Source: Silurus meridionalis
Taxonomy: Eukaryota > Chordata > Actinopteri > Siluriformes > Siluridae
Direction of reading: 5' to 3'
Assembly (NCBI RefSeq): GCF_014805685.1
Contig: NC_060901.1
Span: 17,925,405-17,989,404 of the forward strand
DNA: 64,000 nucleotides
Positions 1-11,073 of this stretch are shown piece by piece (positions within the stretch are counted from its first letter, which is position 1; each line of letters opens with the position of its first letter). A program made the translations under genes and the position numbers. The notes under the pieces are model-generated. The model worked only from the letters and a program-made list of their open reading frames with translations, did no database searches and was not told the origin of the DNA.

Positions 1-493
1 AGCAGCGTTAAATTTTTTTCACTTAACAACCTGTGTCTGGTTCCTTCATTTATAATGCCCAGTACAATTTTGTCACGAATCATTTCATCCTTTAATCCAC
101 CATAATCACAAGTCGTTGCTTTTTCTCTCAATCTGGTCACAAAATTTTCTATGGATTCCCCTTCCTCCTGTTTACAACAGCCGAACACATACCTCTCATA
201 AATGACATTTCTGGCAGGTTTGAAGTATGCTTCCAATGCATCTAGGATGGTTTTAATGTCTCTTTGTTGTTCATCTGTGAGATTCAGATTGTGCCGGTAA
301 ACATGTCTGCATTCAGATCCCATCACGCTTCTCAATGTAGCAGCTTGTACTTCCCTGGTCTTTTCAGCCAGGCCAGTGACCAGCGCATAATCCTTTATCC
401 ATTATCAGCGTCCATAATCGCTAAACTTCTTAGATCGGAATTAACAAACACAGCGTCAACTTAAGAAAACGCGCTAGGCATCTTCTGACACCA
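1..493 (-). mobile_element. Gypsy-type LTR retrotransposon, 5' internal region with gag fragment
   Basis: The minus strand of about 1-390 reads as a Gag-like protein typical of Ty3/gypsy elements: a segment with TDEQQRDIKTI, then YVFGCCKQEEGESIENFV and EEMIRDKIVLGI-like spacing (seen as KDEMIRDKIVLGI), ending near RLLSEKNLTL. These features match the retrotransposon gag domain, which packages element RNA. A primer-binding-site-like TGGTGTCAGAAG lies at 482-493 (minus strand), right next to the LTR. The start of the gag frame is broken by an in-frame TAA near 400, so this copy looks inactive. The element runs off the left edge of the window. Confidence 0.75.
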
Positions 494-648
494 TGTTTAT
501 GCAGCAGTATAAGCATAAATAAAAGGCAGACACGAGAGTGTAACTCAGCAACTTTTATCTGCAACAGAGCAGTCCAACTAGCCTCAAAACCAACAACAAG
601 GCATGAGCAATCAACCGTCGATCGCATGATCCATTACATCCTGTAACA
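494..648 (-). repeat. 5' LTR of the gypsy-type element
   Basis: On the minus strand this 155-bp segment starts TGTTACAGG and ends AAACA, so it has TG...CA ends, and it is followed directly by the primer-binding-site-like sequence. That position and those ends make it the 5' LTR. It is short for a gypsy LTR. The partner LTR and the second target-site copy are outside the window. Confidence 0.6.
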
Positions 649-2303
649 GATTGTTTCTCAAGCCCAATGCCCAGTCCCAAATGTTCTCTTTGTCATTTAA
701 CTACACCCCCTATTGCCTGTCTCCTAGTGTGTCCTCAGTATTGGATATAGATATTGAGGCCCATAGCTAGGCAAATGACGGACTCAAGCGTGTCAGGAGG
801 ATCTTCAGGGGACAGCTCGTCGTGTAGAACCATGAGAGACCATTATGAAAGCAGACTGCTAGGTGGCTAGAGCATTAGGTGAAATGGGATTAGAGCCTGA
901 GGTAGGGAATAGGGTTAATTCTGGAATGGAGTAGGAAAGGGATCTGGATTTGTCACTTCGACTAATAGCAGGCATTCTTTCAACTGTTGAACTGTGGTGG
1001 CAAGGTTGGTCAGAAGCTCAGAGTTCCAGGATGTAAACTGAATGTATGGGCCAGCACAGTGTTGTAACTCTTGTCACCTCAAGGTGGAAAGGACATCCTG
1101 ACCAGTTTGACTCTCCTCTGGTTTCTATCAGGACTGGGGTGGTAGGGGGTGAACACTTTTGCATTTTGCTACGATAGTGAAAACAACCCAGGTTCAGAGA
1201 GAGAGTCTCGTAGGCAGAAATGGGATGATCACAGAGTTTAAGTTAATGCAGCAGAAGAGAAAAATGGAGGCATACCAGTTTTGTCCTAAGTAAACAAATA
1301 GAAGCACAGATTTAAACACATCAATATACATCACAGAGCTTAAGTTGAAAACAGGATCAATAGGTGATTACAGTGCATTTTCAGTAATTAAAATCTTAAT
1401 AAATACCAGATTAATACATTTTTAGCAATTAAAAAAATGGAAAGTGAATGAACAGAAGAGAAATCCAAATCCAACTTTTGCACACTTAGGTCATTTGTAA
1501 AAAAAAAAAAAAAAAAAAGATTCGAATAATTATCAACAGTTTCATTTGTAGGTTGAACCACAGTCATTAAATGAAGCAGAAACAGCTGTGTAGGAGCCTG
1601 CTACTAAGGTGTGGTTGTATAATACAGTGTCATGTCATAGGACATACACCTTTGCAAGACTGTGCACAGAAAAAAGACACAAGGTGCTTCAGCAAGGTCT
1701 TTAAAGCAGACTATAGTTCCAAAATATGCTCTTCATGCTATTTTGTAAAAGCACAAATAAATAGGGACTGTAGGTGGTCATCCAAGGAAACTTAATTTAG
1801 TGGATTAGAGAAATATCATGCTTGCTTCTTTGCAATTTTAAGTCTAGCAGTGTCCTCAGCAAATAACTGACAGGAATCAGGGGGACCCAGGTACACCCAT
1901 CTAATGTCTGAAGAAGTCTGGACAGGAGTGATCTTCCTCAAAGAACTGTGGCCAGAAAGCCATACCTCTGTCATTGAAACAAAGCTGAGAAATTCAACTA
2001 TGTAGAAACTGGTGTGCAGAAAAATGGCAGAAGGTGTCATTTAAATATTAGGTTATAGCAAAAAGAAATGCATGCCAAAGGACTGAAGAGCAGTGCAGTA
2101 ATGAGTGTCTGCATGTAACAGAGAAGCATTGTGGAGGTTACTTGCAAGTTTGGGGCTACATTTCTGCAAATGTAGGAATGTCCATTTCTTTGTCGCTCTT
2201 TGTCATTTTAAATAAAGATATTCCTACTAGTGCAACATCTTTGAAGTAAGTCTTGAACCAAGATAAAAAAAAATCAACCATGTGCCATTGTGTCTTTCAA
2301 CAG
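649..2303. other. Unassigned intronic or intergenic stretch
   Basis: No coding exon, RNA gene or clear repeat was recognised. There is a poly(A) run of 19 near 1499-1518, perhaps the tail of an old retroposed copy. The short open frames here have no recognisable protein features. Confidence 0.4.
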
Positions 2304-2474
2304 GCTGTGTGAGTGTAATATCTCAGATGAAGGCTGTGCTGCTCTGGCAAATGTGAGGTCAAATCCCTCACACCTGAGAGAACTGAATCTGACAAGCAAT
2401 AATGTAGGAGACCCAGGAGTTAAGTGTATCTCTGGTATACTGGGAAATCCTCACTGTAATCTGGAAACACTGAG
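2304..2474 (+). CDS. NLRC3-like NLR, leucine-rich-repeat exon
   Basis: This is one exon of a fish NLR (NOD-like receptor, NLRC3-like) gene. It has an acceptor (tttcaacag) and donor (gtaaga) and encodes one double LRR unit: LCECNISDEGCAAL, then NPSHLRELNLTSNNVGDPGV and NPHCNLETLR. The LxxLxLxxN core forms the ribonuclease-inhibitor type LRR horseshoe used for ligand sensing. The exon is 171 nt rather than the usual 174 because one codon is missing in the ALASALRSN segment, so the frame holds. It begins with one nucleotide finishing a split codon and ends with two, the same phase at both ends as its sister exons. The NACHT domain is not in this window, so the gene would start to the left or elsewhere. 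Confidence 0.75.
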
Positions 2475-3049
2475 GTAAGATCTTCTCTATGAGTCACATT
2501 ACCTGTCAGACTTAACATGAAGTTAATTATAAATCTCCTGAGGGAGAAGATTGCTTATTGTCACTTCACATTAATAATTTGTCTCTGAGGCTTTGTGTCA
2601 GATGTATGGGTTATATGTTCACTAGGTGTAACATCGTGGGTGTGACGAGTGTTTGAAGCACAATTACACCCATGCCAATTAATTGGTTGATGACAAGCAC
2701 ATGGCCTGTGTATGCTGTGTCAAAAGCATCATATAAGACCATCTGCATCATTGAATTGCCATTTTCTTTATGGGGAAAACACAGCATTTTGTTTCCTACT
2801 TAGGGCAGCTAGGTAAAATATGTAACATGGACGTTCCCTTTTTTAAGTTCACTTGACACTGTGTCAAGTTGATGCTATGGGGAACAATATTAACTGAGGC
2901 TTGTTACCAGTGCCTGCTCTGTAGGACTGTAAAGATGTAGTCCAAATCTGCAAACAGTGGCAAACAGCCCCACTCACGGAGTGATTTAGGGATGAAAACG
3001 CATCATAATACTTATAAAACATTGGCTAAGCCTAATGAGGTGCATGAAG

Positions 3050-3425
3050 TAGCTCACAACTGCTCTGATTCACACCAGTAGGACCTGACACCTTGAGGTT
3101 TGGTCAATATCAAGGCTGTAATGCCTGATAAAGTTGTGCATGGATGACCACCCTTCCGCAGCAAAATAATGTCTAAAGAGACCTCTTTGAGTATAGCCTC
3201 AGGGGATGCAACACCCCTTGCAGATTGGGCCCTGATGCCTATAGGCAATGGCATTTCATGTGCCTTATAAGCTTCAGTTATTGGTTCTTTCACACAGTGA
3301 AGAACAAATTCTTTGCTTTGTGGCAGCCAACATTTTGTGGCCACCACAAAAAGAAATAGCTGGTTAGATTTATTCCACCTGGCCGTGTGCTTCACATAAA
3401 CCCTAAGGGGCTGCACTGGACAAAA
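3050..3425 (-). pseudogene. DIRS-type tyrosine recombinase, C-terminal fragment (copy B)
   Basis: The minus strand encodes LRVYVKHTARWNKSNQLFLF, then GIRAQSARGVASPEAILKEVS. This matches the C-terminal catalytic part of the tyrosine recombinase of fish DIRS-like retrotransposons, where R-A-H-S-T-R is the usual arginine motif (here RAQSAR). DIRS elements use this enzyme in place of a DDE integrase. Only the end of the domain remains, and it diverges differently from the neighbouring copy at 3.85-4.65 kb, so it looks like a separate, older insertion. Not functional. Confidence 0.6.
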
Positions 3426-3599
3426 TTAATGACGTTTCTCTTGCTCTGCTGACTGAAATAGGAGAGGAGAAAAGGCCCATAAAACCACTGGCTGAGCATA
3501 AGAGAAAGCCAGGGAGTATAAAGCGCACCTTGAGAGAAAACTGCTCCGATTCTGTAACCCTGAAGGAAGCACTGAAGGGGTGCCGGAGGTGTGGCTAGA

Positions 3600-4654
3600 G
3601 ATGCAGCATCTCGTTCCCTCACGGAACTAGGGTTACATACGTGACCTAGAGACGTTTCCTTTCAGGAACTCGAGCTGCATCAGAATGCTTTGGGAACAAG
3701 AGTCCAATAACACCACACAGACCAGTCCCTTACTAGTGTGTATAAGCACAACTGAGTCGAAGGACAAAGGTGCCAGGAGTGCACAGGGGTCAAGGTTGTA
3801 AAACCTGGTAAAGGTGAGCGGGATGGACCACTCCTCAGCATTACAGAGGTCTTAGAGGGATACTCCAAAGGACCAAGCCTTAAAGGCTGCCACACTCCGG
3901 GTCAAATGAGCTCTGACCCCGAATGGAGTGTGGAGACCAGAGGACCCATAAGAAGACATGATAGCGTCAATAACCCACCTGCTGAGCATCTGCTTATGAG
4001 CAGGAAGGCCTCTCCTCGGAGGGCGATAGCAGATAAAAAGTTGATCCAACTTTCTCCAGTCCAGCACTCAGACCGGGAACAGCCGGTTCAACCTCTCCTG
4101 GTCTGGGGTCAGGAATGGAGGAGGATTGAATCCCTGGAGCCTGACAGGTCGTGGGACAACCGTGGGCACCTTGGGGACGTAACCCTCTCTAGGGTGCAGG
4201 AAGGCACTGGTCATGCCTGGAGTAAACTCCAGGAAAGAGGGGGCCACAGAGAGGGCCTGTAAATCACCTACTCTCCTCAGAGAGAAGATGGCCAGCAAGA
4301 AAGTGGTCCTACCTTTACAAAGTCTTGGCCAAAGGTTTGAAGGGGGGTAGACCATCCAACACTACGGCCAGGTCCCAACCGCAGAGAAAACGCGTCAGGA
4401 GTGGGTCACTGCCCAGTGAATGCCCAGACACGGGGGCGTGATACTTTAATGGTGGATGGAGCCAACCCTTTTGCGAACTGCCCCTGCAGAAACTCTAGCA
4501 CTGAACCAACCGGGCAGTGGACTGGGTCCAATTGGTGCCGAGAGAACCATGCAGTGAACAGACGCCATCTCGTGGCATACAACCTCCTCATGGAGGGAGC
4601 TCTGGATTAGAGAATGGTCATTACCACCTCGGTGGAAACACCGGAGCCTTTGAG
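3600..4654 (-). mobile_element. DIRS-like retrotransposon, tyrosine recombinase part (copy A)
   Basis: On the minus strand, in order from 4654 down: STEVVMTIL, then MRRLYATRWRLFTAWF and SVLEFLQGQFAKGLAPSTIKV (SAM-like core-binding region), then LLAIFSLRRVGDLQALSV, GYVPKVPTVV, LDWRKLDQLFICYRPP and GVRAHLTRSVAAFKAWSFG (catalytic domain with R-A-H-x-T-R). This is the tyrosine recombinase of a DIRS-like element, which integrates a circular cDNA intermediate. Frameshifts and stops break it. Sequence near 3600-3700 (GTTCCCTCACGG, with a matching fold-back) may be the terminal repeat. The 5' continuation of the same reading frame lies beyond the L2 insertion, at 7540-7960. Confidence 0.75.
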
Positions 4655-6880
4655 CTGTGTTTTTTGGCTCCAAGATGGCGGCGCGGCAGTAGCTCGCAGC
4701 GGCCGCTCCGGACCCAAAATGGTGCTAACGTTATTCTGTAGCCCGCCCTACACAACACATGGACATCGGAGCAACCGGTGTCCCTGTGTACAACCGCAAA
4801 ACACTGAAAGAACTCAGAAACAACCCAAACAACACCATAAATGACGACCTGCGGCAGAAGCTACGCGACCTCGGCGTGCTCCGAGAACCAGGCCTCCAGA
4901 CCTCGGCATCGCCTGCGGAGGACGGACGGAGGAGGGGGAATCGGAAGCGTTGCGCAAGGAAGCAGAAAGCGGAAGCGGCGGGTGCTAATGCTGGGCTAAA
5001 AGCTAACCCTAGCCGGCCCGCTCTACCATCACTACTGCTGGCAAATGTCTGCTCCCTGGACAATAAATTAGACTACATCAGACTCCAACAAGCTACTCGG
5101 CGTGAGTACAGACACTGCTGCGTTTTTGTGGACCATCACTATACGTTCCAACCAGAAGCCATGGATGACCGCCAAGGTTCGTGCGCTGCTAAAAACAAGA
5201 GACTCTGCCTTCAGAGCAGGGGACAAGACGGCCTTAAAAACAGCAAGGGCCAAACTGTCCCGTGCTATCAGAGAGGCGAAGCGCGCACACGCCAAGAGAA
5301 TCCATGGCCACTTCCAGGACAGCGGAGACACCCGGCGCATGTGGCAGGGCATCCAGGCGATCACGAATTACAAGACCACATCACCTGCTTGTGACCATGA
5401 CGCCTCCCTTCCAGATGCGCTGAACGACTTCTACGCCCGGTTCGAGGTGCAGAACAACGTGGTGGCGAGGAAGACAATCCCTCCTCCCAGTGACCAGGTG
5501 CTCTGTCTAACCACAGCTGAAGTGAGGAAAACTCTATGCAGAGTTAACCCACGGAAGTCTGCTGGACCTGACAACATTCCTGGCAGAGTGCTCAGGAATG
5601 TGCAGAACAACTAGCAGATGTCTTCACTGACATCTTCAACATCTCCTGAGCAGCGCCACTGTTCCTTCGTGCCTCAAGATGACGACCATCATTCCTGTGC
5701 GAAGAAGTCTTCTGTGTCCTGCCTCAATGACTATCGTCCCGTTGCACTCACACCCATCATGATGAAGTGCTTGAGAGGCTTGTCATGAGGCACATAAAGA
5801 CCCAGCTCCCACCCGCACTGGACCCCATGCAGTTTGCGTATCGTCCAAACCGCTCCACGGACGATGCCATCTCCACAACCCTCCATCTGGCCCTCACCCA
5901 TCTGGATAACAAGGACTCTTATGTAAGGATGCTGTTCATAGACTTCAGTTCAGCATTCAACACAATCATTCCCCAGCATCTGATCGAGAAGCTGAGCCTA
6001 CTGGGCCTGAACACCTCTCTCTGCAACTGGATCCTGGACTTCCTGACCGAGAGACCTCAGTCAGTCCGGATCGGGAACAGCATCTCCAGCACCACCACAC
6101 TGAGCACTGGGGCCCCTCAGGGCTGTGTGCTCAGTCCACTGCTGTTCACTCTGCTGACTCACGACTGTGCTCCAATGCACAGCTCGAATCATATCATCAA
6201 GTTTGCTGATGACACGACCGTGGTGGGTCTAATCAGCAAGAACGACGAGTCAGCATACAGAGAGGAGGTGCAACGGCTAACAGCCTGGTGTGGAGCCAAC
6301 AACCTGTCTCTGAACGTGGACAAAACCAAAGAGATGGTTGTTGACTTCAGAAGAGCACAGAGTGACCATTCTCCACTGATCATCGATGGATCTTCAGTGG
6401 AGATCGTCAAGAGCATCAAATTCCTTGGTGTTCATCTGGCGGACAACCTCACCTGGTCACTTAACACCAGCTCCATCACCAAGAAAGCCCAGCAGCGTCT
6501 CTACTTCCTGAGAAGGCTGAGGAAAGCCCATCTCCTCCCCATCCTGACCATGTTCTATAGAGGGACCATCGAGAGCATCGTGAGCAGCTGCATCACTGCC
6601 TGGTTTGGGAATTGCACCGTCTCGGATCGCAAGACCCTACAGAGGATAGTGAGGACAGCTGAGAAGATCATCGAGTCTCTCTCCCTCTATCATGGACATT
6701 TACACCACACTGCATCCGCAAAGCACACAGCATTGTGGACGACCACACACACCCGTCACACACATACTTCACCCTCCTACCATCAGGAAAACGGTTCCGA
6801 AGCATTCGGGCCGCCACAACAAGACTGTGTAACAGTTTTTCCGCAAGCCGTCAGGCTCCTGAACAAACATCTGGACTGAA

Positions 6881-6933
<53 letters not shown>

Positions 6934-7531
6934 ACACACAACTGAGTGACTGATCTGCACAACCGGACTCAACACACATACACTTCACACCCAGGTCTCA
7001 GCACCATTCACACCTCTCATTATAGCATAATGTTTACATGCCGTTTGTTGCTGATCTCCGGACTTGCTCTATTTGCACATTATTCTGTGAATCCATTGGT
7101 CACTGTTCACTTTATCTTGATCGCTGCTACCATATTTTTTTACACTATTATAGGATTGAAAAATTCTGTTTATATTTGTTTACATTTCTGCTACTGTGCA
7201 CCTTATCCTGTCACGACAAGTTTTACTGGCGGAGCTACTGCTGCTTTTATTTTTATATTTTGTGTATTTTGTATTGTTCTGCACTGTCCTGTGTTGTCTT
7301 GTGTTGTCTCTTGCACTGTTTGCACCAGTTGCACACATGCACTTTATGTGGTGAGGATCTTAGTTCCTGGCCCTTTGTTCTTCTGTACTGTGACTGTTGT
7401 TTTTATGTTGTTTTATGTAGCACCTGGGTTCAGGAGAAACGTTGTCTCATTTCACTGTATACTGCATCAGCTATATATGGTTGAAATGACAATAAAAGCT
7501 TCTTGATTCTTGACTCTTGACTCTCTTGACT
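4655..7531 (+). mobile_element. L2-clade LINE, near full length but defective
   Basis: The element starts with a GC-rich 5' region (ccaagatggcggcgcgg) and ends with the L2-type tail (tggttgaaatgacaataaaag) followed by a (TTGACTC)-like tail. Direct repeats flank it: cctttgag at 4647-4654 and cctttcag at 7532-7539, 7 of 8 matching, which fits a target-site duplication. It sits inside the DIRS element at the junction of the RNase H and recombinase parts. It includes a (CA)n at 6889-6932 in the 3' UTR. Confidence 0.85.
4759..6879 (+). pseudogene. L2 LINE ORF2 (endonuclease-reverse transcriptase), broken
   Basis: The N-terminal part is open from the ATG at 4759 and reaches [20 protein letters not shown], the start of the apurinic-type endonuclease, and [10 protein letters not shown]. 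Near 5130 it jumps straight to [21 protein letters not shown], the linker before the reverse transcriptase, so most of the endonuclease is deleted. The frame then breaks near 5614 and near 5770. From 5767 to 6879 (370 aa) the RT domain is open: [29 protein letters not shown] (first catalytic Asp), [14 protein letters not shown] and the catalytic FADD box at 6202-6213. An L2 of this kind cannot nick its own target. The RT half could still be made but would not support insertion alone. Confidence 0.85.
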
Positions 7532-7539
7532 CCTTTCAG

Positions 7540-7960
7540 GGGCCACAGCCACAGCTTCCACAACTCGGGGCTGGGGTGAACTATTGCACCCCCTGATTAA
7601 GAGAGGAGATCCCTCCTTATAGGCTGTTCGTGGAGGGCCACCAGGTCCATGAACCACGGACAGCCCGGCCACGGCGGGGCTACCAGTAGGAGACGGACTC
7701 TGTCACGGCGAATTCTCTTCAGAACTCCCAGAAGCAGCGCGACAGGGGGAAAGGCATAAAGTCGCAGCCTTGGCCATGGTTGCGCCATAGCATCCAGTCC
7801 CAACGGGGCTGGTGGATATAGGGAGAGCCATAGGGGACAGTGCCTCTAAAGATGCCATCAGGTCTACCTGGGCTGTGCCAAATCTACTCCACCACCTGAG
7901 GGTGGAGGCGCCACTTCCCAGGCTTGGACCCCTGTCTCAACAGGGTGTCTGCTATTAATT
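7540..7960 (-). mobile_element. DIRS-like retrotransposon, RNase H end (copy A, other side of the L2)
   Basis: The minus strand encodes MAQPWPRLRLYAFPPVALLL, LLLVAPPWPGCPWFMDLVAL and then HPSPELWKLWLWPLKG, the end of the RT-RNase H polyprotein of DIRS-like elements. One CAA-to-TAA type stop interrupts it (LLS*SGGAIVHP). The last residues PLKG lie at the L2 junction, and the recombinase residues GSGVSTEVV follow on the far side of the L2, so the two parts were one reading frame before the LINE landed. Confidence 0.75.
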
Positions 7961-8051
7961 TTCAATAATATTTATAAGAGTTTAAAGTAAGCCTTAGACA
8001 AAGATTAGTTTTAAGTCTCTTGATAGAGTGTGTCATTGTGTTTCTTTACAG

Positions 8052-8224
8052 GTTGTGTATGTGTGGTTTCTCAGATTAAGGCTGTGTTGCTTTGGCATCA
8101 TCTTTGAGATCAAACCCCTCACACCTGAGATTCTGTATCTGTCCTATAATAATATAGGAGATTCAGGAGTGATGAGTCTCTCTACTGTACTGGAAAATCC
8201 TCACTGTAAACTTGAGACACTAAG
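8052..8224 (+). pseudogene. NLRC3-like LRR exon, dead copy
   Basis: This exon is flanked by a good acceptor (tttctttacag) and donor (gtaaaa) and is clearly homologous to its sister LRR exons. It encodes LCMCGFSD, then a TAA where the sisters have GAA (SDEGC), and after SNPSHLR it loses one nucleotide (ctgagattctg against ctgagagaactg). The resulting length, 173 nt instead of 174, agrees with a single-base deletion. If retained, it would end the protein early. Because these exons start and end in the same phase, skipping it would keep the frame of the neighbours. Confidence 0.8.
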
Positions 8225-8267
8225 GTAAAATCATCTATGTGGATCACATGACCTTAGATTATAATTG

Positions 8268-8600
8268 CAACCCCAATTCTAAAAAAAAGTTGGGACAGTG
8301 TTGAAATGTAAATAAAAACAGAATGCAATCATTTGCAAATCTTATAAACCCATATTTTATTTACAATAGAACATCAAAAAAGTTGATACAGTCCCATATT
8401 TACCAAAGTGTAGCATCACATCTTAACATCTTAACAACGTTTGGAGATTGAGGAAAACACTTTCTAGAGTTTTGGTAAAGGAATATTGTCCTATTCTTGC
8501 CTGATATAGGATACTAACGGCTCAACAGTCCTGGGTCTTCTTTATCATATTTTTTAATTTCAAGATGTGTCAAATATTTTTAAATAGTGAAAGCCAGGCC
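8268..8600. repeat. Fish interspersed repeat with AACCCCAATTC end
   Basis: It starts with aaccccaattctaaaaaaaa followed by gttgggacagtg and aataaaaacagaatgcaatc. I recognise this as a very common fish repeat, probably a non-autonomous DNA transposon. The class is not certain and the right edge is unclear. It sits in the intron between two LRR exons. Confidence 0.5.
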
Positions 8601-8887
8601 ATTATGAAGTCATGCTGTTTTAATAGATGCATTATGCGTTATCCTGTTGAAATATGTCCTACTTGGTCTTCTCAAGTCTAGTTAGTCCAGCATAACTGTC
8701 AACAAACAGTTTATTTTTGTATTTTAAGATCGTAAATACAGCATTTAATAGTAAAGGAGGTGAAACCGAAAACATAGGGAAACAGCAAAAGACCTGTGGA
8801 AATGTCTACAACCTAGTGAAGTCATGTCTTAAGTGTCTTGAGGTTCATAAACTGAGAGACTGATTGTGTGTCAATTTGTCTCCACAG

Positions 8888-9061
8888 GTTGTGCATGTCT
8901 GGTGTCTCAGATGAAGGATGTGCTTCTCTGGCTTCAGCTCTCAAATCAAACCCCTCACACCTGAGAGAACTGTATCTGTCTCAGAACAATGTAGGCGATT
9001 TAGGAAAGAAGCTGCTTTTTTCAATTAGGGATGATAAACTTTACAATCTACAGAAACTGAT
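8888..9061 (+). CDS. NLRC3-like NLR, last leucine-rich-repeat exon
   Basis: The exon is 174 nt, the standard size, with acceptor tctccacag and donor gtgagt. It encodes LCMSGVSDEGCASLASAL, NPSHLRELYLSQNNVGDLG and then a divergent end, KKLLFSIRDDKLYNLQKLM, as the last LRR of fish NLRC3-like receptors often shows. The LRR fold would sense ligands in the cytosol. It is open with no stop. With the 2304-2474 exon it would make an intact LRR pair if the dead 8052-8224 exon is skipped. Expression is not shown by the sequence. Confidence 0.75.
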
Positions 9062-9663
9062 GTGAGTAATGACACTTTTATATACAGTCTTAAAAGATAA
9101 AACTAATGATTTAACCTCTTTAGATCTAATAAACATCATATCACCAGTTCAGGAAATAAAAACAATTTTAGAAGAATTTATCCTTTTTTAATTAGCTTTG
9201 ATGCAGTTTTGTGTTTATGCTTTCTGAATGAATGTGTTAATGAAGATAACAAAGAGTCATACAGTCTACAAAATCTCACATGAGTGCACAAGTGTTTGCA
9301 AATAAACACCTTGTTTGTTTTTTTTTGTGATACCCTGCTACACCCTTTGACTTTATCCTGCTGCTTTTGCCTGAACATGATGGTCTCCTTTGCACATGTC
9401 CAAACCATCTCAATCTCGCCTCCCTCACCTTGTCTCCAAAATGTCCTACATGTGCTGTCCCTCTAATAAACCTATTTGTAAACTTTTAATATAATCATAG
9501 TGAAGACATAAATTACACTTTATTTCAAATATAAAGCTTGTGATTGGATATGATCAGAGACGTTATGGTTAAACACAATAACTGCTCATTTCCTGCTGTT
9601 TATCATGAAGTAACACAGTCCAGTTTGTGGTTATTAATTCAGGTGTTTTTCTTTTATTTTCAG

Positions 9664-9670
9664 AGTGTGA
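9664..9670 (+). CDS. Possible terminal exon of the NLRC3-like gene
   Basis: A strong acceptor (cttttattttcag) ends at 9663. The preceding LRR exon ends with two nucleotides (AT) of a split codon, and joining gives ATA GTG TGA, so the protein would end Leu-Ile-Val-stop just after the last LRR. Short tails like this are common in fish NLRC3-like genes without a B30.2 domain. This is inferred from splice signals and phase only. Confidence 0.45.
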
Positions 9671-9815
9671 TGAACATCATCTGCATGTGTTGTGAAAACT
9701 CCTTACTTCCTGCATTTCAATTTTTTACAATTTTTAGGCAGTTTCAATAGATATCAGGGTGGTGGAATCCAGGTTCATCTAATGAAACCCACTTTGACTC
9801 TGTTATATATATATA

Positions 9816-10493
9816 CAGTGGAACCCGGTTATCTCACCCTCGGTTAACTCGACAACCCTATTAAGTCGACGTTTTTGAAGTGGAACCGCCAAATTCTCGC
9901 TTTTTCTACGCATTTTTTATCGGTTATGTCGACTTTTTTTATGTCGCGGAACCCTAATATCTCGAGCACAAGGGGGGAAAAATTTGAAATTTTAACGTCA
10001 GTTATGTCGATCGGCGCTGTGCAGCCGCAGAAGAACTCGAGAAAGTGGCTGAAAAATCAAACCTTACAGATACTACAGGTGTTGTATTGTATACTAGTGA
10101 ATCTCTGCTGTTAGTAAGTGCACATATGCATTTTTTTTTTGTTAAATGTTATGCGATGAACGGGAGCGCGGCGCTCCCGGCTTTAACTCCTTACCGGCGC
10201 GTCGCTCACCGAGAGCCGTGCTCCTTACCGAGTGCGCGGGCGAGCAGGGTAAGGAGCACGGCTCTCGGTAAGGAGCACGGCTCTCGGTAAGGAGCACGGC
10301 TCTCGGTAAGGAGTTGAAGCCGGAGCTTCAGAGAAAGCGGCCGAGAAAGCACCTGCCATGCCCCTTCGGCCGTTCACGTTTGAGACTTTTCTGTCCCTCG
10401 TTTTGGTTTCGGGTTCGGTTTTGGATCTTCCGGGTTTTTTCCGGCTTCGCCGTGCCGCCGGTCACGGTATTTTTAATTTCCTATTTTTCATTC

Positions 10494-10531
<38 letters not shown>

Positions 10532-11073
10532 CGCTTATCTCCCCTCGGCATCGCGGACGTAAGTTTTTTCGGACACTTTGCTTTGTGTGTTTGTGCGGAT
10601 TACTTCAGCCTGATGGTCATAAGTTTTCAGAAACTTAGTTACTGTTTATTTTTCCACATGTGGACTAAATGTGAGACGGCACTGTGCAGCCGCTGTTTTT
10701 TTTTTTTGAGCGATCTGTGTGTTTATAATGTTGGAGAATATAATAAAGGTTTGTATGGAGAATGGACGGTGGTTTGTATTGTATACTGGTAAATCTCTGC
10801 TGTTAGTAGGTGCACTTATGCCTTTTGTTGTTAACAAACGTATGTACATTTTTATAGCATGCCTTCATCAAACAAATCGTGGCAACGCTGTTGTGTAAAA
10901 AACCCTCCAAAAACACGTGCATGCACATTCTAATTTATTAACGCACATCATGTACATAAAGAAATTTCAAGCACGTTAATATACTGCCGCCATTTTGTTT
11001 TCGTTTATCTCGATCATCGGTTACCTCGATGCTTTTTGGCGACCCCCTAAGACATCGACATAACCAGGTTCCA

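Noticed and set aside
6946..7506. Long overlapping frames with Cys-rich, membrane-like sequence
   Set aside because: They lie in the 3' UTR of the L2 LINE, which is pyrimidine-rich and open by composition.
10314..10792. Open frames of 82 and 144 codons inside the Tigger-like element
   Set aside because: They show no transposase motif and include a translated (TC)n tract; the element is non-autonomous.
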